Assembly (NCBI GenBank): GCA_029747585.1
Contig: JAPEVF010000058.1
Coordinates: 1 to 64,000 of the forward strand
Direction: 5' to 3'
Source: Pleurotus djamor
Taxonomy: Eukaryota > Basidiomycota > Agaricomycetes > Agaricales > Pleurotaceae
DNA length: 64,000 bases
Shown here piece after piece: positions 57,696-64,000 of the stretch (position 1 is the first letter of the stretch; every line of letters begins with the position of its first letter). The notes beneath the pieces were generated by a model. It saw nothing but the letters and a program-made list of their open reading frames with translations, did not search any database and was not told the DNA's origin. A program made the translations under genes and the position numbers.

Positions 57696-59002
57696 ATGGT
57701 TGTACGATCATACGAAGTACATCTCACCATCAAATCATCAGCGGTGGCTGGTCTGATTTGGACACTTGATTGCAGGCCGTTCCGGGTTTCTTTATCCACG
57801 ATATCTCAAACGTGACGGTTACTCAGGCCGTGAGTTCGTGATGTCTTCGCTTCGGTTCCTTTCCTCATAAAAATAACCTCCTAGATCCCACCGAGTTTTG
57901 GTCTTCTTGACACCTCGAAAGATCGATGGGAAACGCTCTTCCAGCGCGTAGCCGATCTCAACCAGCAGGCCGACGCGTTGACATCTTTCAAGCTATTCTT
58001 TCTAGGGCGCCACGGCGAAGGATTCCGTGAGTCGCCTTCCCTTTGGACCGCATAGACTTCTGACTGATGAAGCTGTGCAGACAACGTCGCTGAAGCAAAG
58101 TACGGAACACCCGCTTGGGATGCGTGAGTTCCGTCGTCTATTGCCAGCTATGCTCATAAAGGAACATATCCATAATAGGTATTGGTCCAAGCTTCACGGG
58201 GATGGAGAGATTGTGTGGGGGCGTGAGTATTTCCCTACCCTCTCCAAGCGAATGCCATCTTAAACTCAAAACTTATGACTTACATACTTACAGCCGACGC
58301 GGAAATCACGTCGCTCGGAGCTCTTCAAGCCGAGCATGCAAAAGCAGCCTGGCAAACCGAGCTACCAAACGGTCTGCGCATCCCCGACGCCATGTACGTC
58401 AGCCCTCTCTCAAGAGCTCTGCGTACATGGGAGATCACCTTCAGCGATGATCCACGGTTCAAGAAGGCTGGTCGGCCGTTGGTCATGGAGGTATGCCCCT
58501 CCCTTTCTCCAATTGTTTGCGTATCAAACCTTCACGAATCGCTGGTTTTTAGGCTTGTAGAGAACAATTCGGCGTTCCATGCGATCAACGACGCTCAAAG
58601 CAGTTTATCGGTTCAACCTTCCGCGATGTCGTCTTCGAGCATGGTTTCACGGAGGAAGATGAACTCTGGACACCCCATATCCGCGAACCATTCGAAGACG
58701 TTACGGCTCGCGTCAAGACGGTTATTGATCATGTATTCACGCATGAACAAGGAACATGTGCGTATCTGCATATTGTTCTCTTTCTTTTTTGCTGTCCATC
58801 TGACTCTTCGGGTGTATGCCAGTCATCTCTGTCACGTCGCATAGCGATATGATCAATGCCTTCTTGGCTAGTATCGGTCGTCCATCATTTTGTCTCCCCA
58901 CTGGAGGTGAGTACAAGCTCAGCTTTCCCNTTTTTTCCTCCGTTACTCATTACGATTGACGTAGGAGTTCTTCCGGTCGTGGTGAAGGGTACCTTAGTGT
59001 AG
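57696..59002 (+). CDS. PMU1-like histidine phosphatase (copy C)
   Basis: Exons parallel copy B: MVVRSYE, AVPGFFIHDISNVTVTQA, IPPSFGLLDTSKDRWETL...FFLGRHGEGF, HNVAEAKYGTPAWD, AYWSKLHGDGEIVWG, DAEITSLGALQAEHAKAAWQ...SRALRTWEITFSDD, REQFGVHACDQRRSKQFIG, WTPHIREP, ISVTSHSDMINAFLASIGRP and VLPVVVKGTL, stop at 59000-59002. The catalytic RHGE and the second His (TSHSD) are intact. At the place of copy B's start codon this copy has ATA, so translation would begin at the next in-frame ATG (57696), eight codons later and before the conserved core. An ambiguous base at 58930 lies in an intron. Likely a cytosolic phosphatase for a small phosphorylated metabolite; the substrate is unknown. Confidence 0.85.
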
Positions 59003-59418
59003 TAATCTACCACTGTTCCCTTTGACGTTGCTTCCGTTCTTATGCTGTATAGATGGGTGCAACACAACCAGACACCCTCCTCAGGTATACGAGGCATTCG
59101 CGGACCTTCGATTGGGTACCTTGGAGAATACTTCAGTTCCTTCTTCGTTCCCTCTTCTTTGACCTCCTTGCATGTTGCAACTTTGTCACTCCATCTCTCT
59201 TACCATGGTGAGTTCAAGGCTCATGAACCTCATAATTTGCTGGCTCTAGATTCAAGCTACTAGCGCGGTACATTCACTCATCGCACAGCACAGCTAGCTA
59301 TCAACCGTCTCTTCGAGTCCAGGAGCTGAGGTCTCTTTGGTCCTTCAAGTGGAACACCAGTAGCTCAGTTAGCAAAGCTACTCACCGATAGAATCTAGCT
59401 GATTCTGCTTGAATCGGA
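59003..59418. other. No recognisable gene
   Basis: Spacer after the PMU1-like gene; short frames only. Confidence 0.4.
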
Positions 59419-60130
59419 ATGCATCGACTTCTACTCACGAAATTCGACGAGGAAAAGCTTACTGGATATCTGCCGCAATTGGCGAAACGTCCTGCTGGAT
59501 ATGCCCGCATTTTCGTCGATGATCAACGTACCACTACGTTTCTTCCCTCTCGAAATGTTGATAGAACGCGCAAAATTCTACCTCTTGTCAGTAGCGGCTT
59601 TCTTGCACAAAAGCGACGACATGTCCTTTCAAACCAGCCTATTTCAAAGAATTGGCCATCACGTTCTCGCCCTCCTTCTCAAGGAGACGGTTTCTCCATC
59701 TCGTTCCCTTACTCAGCGCATCTCTCACTGTCCTGAGATTACAAGATGTCAGCTTCCAGCCGGATATCTCTGTTCTTCCATCCCTACGCCAATTGATCGA
59801 TACCGGCCACTGGTTTCCCAACGAATTCAAATTAACCCCCTCTTGGGCTTCAACACGAATAAACACACTCACGTGTCACTCCATCCGAATACTCGAGACG
59901 CAATTCCTGACGACAGTTTCGCAACTTTGAAGTCACCAGTGAACTTACATAGATCGAAGGTTTTGACGGATTGTTACATTAGCCTCCAGCGCACAACCGG
60001 CTCAGTGTTGAACGTTGAAACGTTGACCCCATGTCACCTTGGCGCTATCTGCTCAGGCAATTTTGATGAGTCTCATCCTTCATCGTGGGTACCGAGCGAG
60101 TACTTATTAAATCCGGTTACTCTCAAGCTA
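59419..60130 (+). pseudogene. F-box/LRR pseudogene fragment
   Basis: In the plus strand at about 59710-59840 one frame reads SASLTVLRLQDVSFQPDISV followed by LPSLRQLIDTGHWFPNEF. The F-box gene on the opposite strand has SVSLTVLRLQDVTFQPEIPI and LPSLRKLIAVGYWSRNEL. Similar, frame-shifted pieces extend on both sides (for example MINVPLRFFPLEM near 59520 versus SMINLENECCPL in the gene). No F-box and no continuous frame remain. It is a tail-to-tail decayed copy of its neighbour. Confidence 0.7.
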
Positions 60131-61874
60131 CTCTACTCTCTGGTCAAAAGCAGAAATGCTATATGAGAACTTCTCGCTGAACAAGCTGAACGGACGTAGA
60201 CACCCGTCATCCATATCGTCTACATCCTGTATACCGTCCCAGTCAACATCAACATATAGCCTGAGGAGGTCAATATATCTGCGAGAAATGTAGCATTGGT
60301 TGACGATCAACTTCTGGAGTGGAATTCCGGCATCGCGCCGCTGCTTGAGGAACTGTAGTCTGGATAAATCATGGTTGCCTTTCGAAGGCGTCCTGTGATC
60401 CAACGCAGCGTTGAGTTCCTCAGCAGTATGTATATCCATGCAACAAACACTATCCTCCGAGATTGGAAGCGACGTGAGTTTGTAGACAATGACCTTCAGT
60501 GCAGTGGCCACGGTTGGACTGGAAAGAAAGCGAGGTAACCAGAAGTCGCTGGCGTCTTCAAGCGAAAGGGTCTCTAGGTTTACGAGAGCGGAAAAAAAAC
60601 TCCGACCATTCCTCCTCCAAGGGATGGAACTGCGAGAAGGTGACTTCGGTGACATGAGATAAAGGAATGCAAGTGCAGAGTCGGCGGTAAACTTCCTGTG
60701 CAGCGGGGTCATAAGGTAGGCCCAGGCAGAGCGCAGGTTCGGACATCTGGGAATTGGGGCTTAGAAGCTCGAGATGGAAATAGGTGCTTTCACGTTGGTC
60801 CTCAGCGCGGATAATGCGCATCTCCTCATAAGAGATGGCATCAGAATCAGATGTCAGCCATGAGATGAGGGAGTGGAAATGCTGTGAACTCTGGTAGATA
60901 CGCTCTTCAAAATCATTCTGATAGAGAGACGTAATGATGGCGGATTTGGGGAATGAAAGATAACGGAATAAACTGGAATCGGAGACTTCTTGGGATGCGA
61001 TGTTGATGCGTTTGAGGCGTGGAAGGGTGATAAAAGGATGGTTTGGGGTGTCATCGTCATGACCAGCACAAATGCCCCAAAATCGAGCCTCTTCGATATT
61101 GGGGGTCCGGCGGAGGACTGTAGTGATCCATGAGATAGTCAATTCGTTCCTACTCCAGTAACCAACAGCAATCAATTTGCGTAGGGATGGAAGGATAGGG
61201 ATCTCCGGTTGAAAGGTGACATCTTGCAACCGTAGGACAGTAAGAGATACACTGAAGAAGGGCAGATGATTCGGAATGGTCACAGTGTGGCTTATGTGTG
61301 CTCTCAATGTCAAGACTTGAAGGGAGGGAGCAGAAGTGGACGCGGACGTCGAGCTGATTGAAAGCCCATCGAAGGGAGGCGAGAGGGGCATGGGGTGAAA
61401 TGTAACAGACAAGTCCTTGAATCGTTTGACTTCTAGGAGGACAGTCTCAAATGACTTCTCCCCGCATCCACCCAACGGAGCTACCACAGACAAGGAACAG
61501 CGTCCGGACCTCTGAAGGACTTCTTGGAGGGGACAGCACTCGTTTTCAAGATTGATCATAGACCAGAACCCAGGGAATGCCAAAAGGATGTCTCGCCAGC
61601 GACGGCAGACACCAAGTAAGCCTTTCCATGTCTGCTTCTCTGAGTAGAAGTCTGCGCGCTTCGATTCAACCAGAATAAGCGACAATATATCGATGGGTAG
61701 CTTGTTTATGGCGCTATGTGTATTCCGTAGATGTTTCAACTCCTGGATGTTTACCAAGAGGCGATGAATCTCGATGTCAATGGCTTGTTGAGCCCCATGA
61801 TCCGTGAACAAAAACTGCCAATATCTGAGCTTCAGCCAACGAGTTGTGAAGGTGACGTAACATAGACGGACCAT
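60128..61874 (-). CDS. F-box/LRR-like protein with a one-base homopolymer frameshift
   Basis: The first ATG of the open frame is at 61874. A heptad-rich start (AQQAIDIEIHRLLVNIQELK) leads into the F-box INKLPIDILSLILVE, then WKGLLGVCRRWRDILLAFPG, and irregular LRR-like repeats (LQVLTLRAH, LTVLRLQDV, LPSLRKLIAV, LPRLKRINI). This is the standard layout of basidiomycete F-box proteins, which pick substrates for SCF ubiquitin ligases. At about 60590-60598 a run of eight T (minus strand) turns the frame to SRKPRDPFA and a stop; with seven T it reads FFSALVNLETLSLEDASDFW and continues to 60128. So the full protein is about 580 residues, if the eighth T is an error. A 5' exon may also be missing. 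Confidence 0.75.
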
Positions 61875-61919
61875 TTCACTGAATGGATAGTAGCAATTCA
61901 AAATTGGGCTGCAAGACAA

Positions 61920-62428
61920 GGATGGGTTGCACAGGTTTTAGGAAAGAAGAAGGATGGAGGCGTTCGTGACGCGTGGTCAGGTTCAAGGCATAGGGGGTGA
62001 TGTTATTGCTTTCCTGTAAGCAGCGACTCCGAAACACTCCGTGTGCTTCGCCAGTCGTCCAGAAATCACTAAGATCCTAAAAAACGGAACTTGGAAAAGT
62101 ACTCCACACTGGAGACTGGAGGTACGGCACTGGCGACCGACAAGAGCCAATACTATCGTGGACGTTGTGGTAGTGCATAATATATAATGGGAAACCAGAG
62201 TTGAACTATAGTGCTGTTGGGAAGGGCAGTATTACTACATGCGAATCTACGATACATATGAAAGGGAGCACATAGCGATGAAGGGGTATCCAAAAGGTAC
62301 ATGATGTCATGAACGCAGACGAGCATGAAAACTGATACAGCAGTAGTAGAATACGTAGATGGAGACGTAGATGGAGATACACCAGAGAGATGGGACAGTG
62401 ACACATGTAGAAATCATTCAGAAATCAT
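61920..62428. other. No recognisable gene
   Basis: Short frames only; includes a small tandem repeat of GTAGATGGAGA at about 62354-62376. Confidence 0.4.
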
Positions 62429-64000
62429 TCAGCCTGGTCCAAGACTCCTGCTCCTCGTCCCCGCGACGCCTGTGCCTGTCCCCAGAACTGGAACACGCAC
62501 AGTGACCACTTGAGCAGGAGCGCTCTTCATCGGCACAACCGAAGGCGTATGCTGCCCACTTGAATTAGCAGGCGAACCACCGAGCCAATTGTGGTGGTGA
62601 CGGCTCGGAATGGAATGAGGCGTGGATGATTGGGAGGAATGCAGATGCACGCCGAACGGAGCTAACGGCCAAGGATGATGCAGAATAGATGGTTGTTGGT
62701 AATGATGGCGATGAGTGTGTACCGTGGTAGGCGGAGTGCTACCAGCTCTTCGAGTAATCCGACTTCTATCTTCTCCTGAAGGCCGACCCCGAGAGCTGAT
62801 TTCTGACGATGGAGACGGCGTTTCAGTGGCGTCCTTGCCCATAAAGCCATGCCCACCAAAGGCGAACGAGGTATACGCGAACCGCGAAGGCGACCGTCCG
62901 CTCGGCGAAGGCGACAGGGAGTGCGACGCTTCACTATCAGGAGACAAAACCCTCCCGCCCAAGCTACTCCCTCCGCTGTCATAGACACCCCGGGAATCAT
63001 CTCGAAGGACGCCCTTCCCTTTAAGCGCGGACCGTCCGTTGGGTGCTTGCAAGGTTTCCTCCAAAGAACCAGAGGACTCGCTGCTCCCGCTGTCGCTTCT
63101 CGAGATGATCCCCAATCCTCCATGCAAACCATGAATAAGATCCCCAGGCTGCCGAAGCCTCACGTTGAAGTATGACGGAGAATGTCCGCGAGAGACAGAC
63201 CGACGCCTGAACATCTCAAGACTCTCAACAGCAGACCGACGTAGAGGAGACTCGCTGCTATTCGCCGGTCGTCTGAGGGCGCCAACCACATCGTTCGTGC
63301 TGTCGATGGGGGTCTTCGGCTGAACGCTGGGACTTGGCGATCGGGATTCCGTAACGTTTGGAGCAGTCTTGCGTAACGACCGCCCACGTTGGTAAGTGAT
63401 GTCTTCTTCATTACTCTGGGAAGAACGGCGCCTTGTGCGGTTGCTAGCCAATGAAAATGGTGATTCATCAACGTCATCTACAGTATATGGAGGTGACGAA
63501 GCATGAAGAGAAGTCGATGGAGGAGGGGAAGATACTCCAACAAACGAAAGAGACGTCAACGCAGGCGTGGGCGGAATCCCGAAGCCCTTCAAAGGCGACA
63601 GAGGAAGCGGTGACGTGATTCTTTGGTCGGGGGTCCGTGGGTAGGAATCACCATCTGCGGACGTAGGAAGTTGCTCAGCATCCACATCAACATATTCCGC
63701 ATCGAAGACATGAGCCTGAGCAGATTCGTCATCGGCAGTCACTTCAGCGAGCGATGGTAACGTCATGCTCGCAGACATTGGAAGGGGCGAGATGACTAGC
63801 GCCGAATCATCATCTCTTGCAGAGGAATGAGGCGAAATCACGTCAACTAAGTCAACAAAATCGAAAAAGAAGGATCAACAAAGAAGCTTGACAACGATGA
63901 TGATACCCCAAGGGGTCGCTGGAACGCACCAAAGAGATTCTTCGCAGCACTCCTTGAAGCAGACAAGTTACCAGATACGGGCGCGTGGCCGGAGGTCGAC
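62429..64000 (-). CDS. Ser/Pro-rich low-complexity protein, 5' end outside the window
   Basis: A 470-codon minus-strand frame (62429-63841) is joined to an upstream exon (63920 to beyond 64000: SGHAPVSGNLSASRSAAKNL) by a GTGCGT...TTAG intron. The protein is rich in Ser, Pro and Arg, with many SPS/SPSP and RRRS sites that look like kinase targets, a His-rich stretch (HTHRHHYQQ ... HHPWPLAPFG), and no signal peptide or membrane segment in the visible part. Acidic residues cluster early (DAEYVDVDAE). I do not recognise the family; a regulatory scaffold or transcription-related protein is possible. The stop is at 62429. The start lies outside the window. Confidence 0.7.

Larger units (their letters stand above)
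54010..59002 (-). repeat. Right arm of large inverted duplication
   Basis: Inverted counterpart of 35402-40457: Lys/Ala-rich gene (-), shared spacer, PMU1-like gene (+). Coding parts are clearly related; the spacer is patchily conserved. Confidence 0.85.

Overview
This window looks like nuclear DNA from a filamentous basidiomycete, most likely an Agaricomycete. Genes are split by many short introns (mostly about 45-60 nt, GT...AG). The gene families are typical of mushroom genomes: a HET-domain protein, F-box/LRR proteins, LysM proteins, a subgroup-C GH18 chitinase, PMU1-like histidine phosphatases and MLKL-N-terminal-like helical domains. There is one intronless tRNA-Phe. No prokaryotic operon signals, CRISPR array or intact transposase were seen. 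Single Ns occur at seven sites, usually beside A or T runs, and several frames break by one base, so assembly indels are likely in places. All spliced models were made by eye without transcript data.

Layout. 1-10.4 kb: a solo MLKL-NTD-like gene (+), an HSL-type alpha/beta-hydrolase (-), a GH15 glucoamylase/trehalase-like gene (+). 10.9-19 kb: two paralogous genes of unknown function (-) bracket a dead PMU1-like fragment, a repeated block and a small ParB-fold-like gene (-). 20-23.1 kb: HET-domain gene (-), tRNA-Phe (-). 23.6-27.6 kb: an unusual composite gene (-) encoding signal peptide, four LysM, two EF-hands, a membrane segment, a Cys-rich part and a papain-type C1A peptidase. 27.6-34.9 kb: a poorly resolved secreted-protein gene (-), a LysM/CBM18/GH18 chitinase (+), and a small secreted protein (-) with a TATA promoter. 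35.4-59.0 kb: a large inverted duplication. Each arm carries a PMU1-like phosphatase and a divergent Lys/Ala-rich nuclear-type protein gene about 2.7 kb apart. The 13.5-kb spacer holds three tandem small genes, two convergent MLKL-like loci, a third Lys/Ala-rich paralogue and a proline-iminopeptidase-like hydrolase. 59.4-64 kb: an F-box pseudogene fragment (+), an F-box/LRR gene (-) with a homopolymer frameshift, and the 3' part of a Ser-rich protein gene (-) that runs off the right edge.

The most interesting candidate system is in the spacer. Three small proteins (41.8, 44.1, 45.7 kb) carry a Gly/Asn-rich motif, GN-x4-NV-x-G-x4-N, ahead of a helical segment. The same pattern, ungapped, occurs just 3' of MLKL-like helical-bundle sequence on the opposite strand (42.8 and 46.7 kb). 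Shared short G/N-rich motifs on a HeLo/MLKL-type executor and a partner are the hallmark of fungal amyloid-signalling cell-death systems, so this may be an undescribed variant. The second candidate is the LysM-EF-hand-papain composite gene next to a LysM chitinase.
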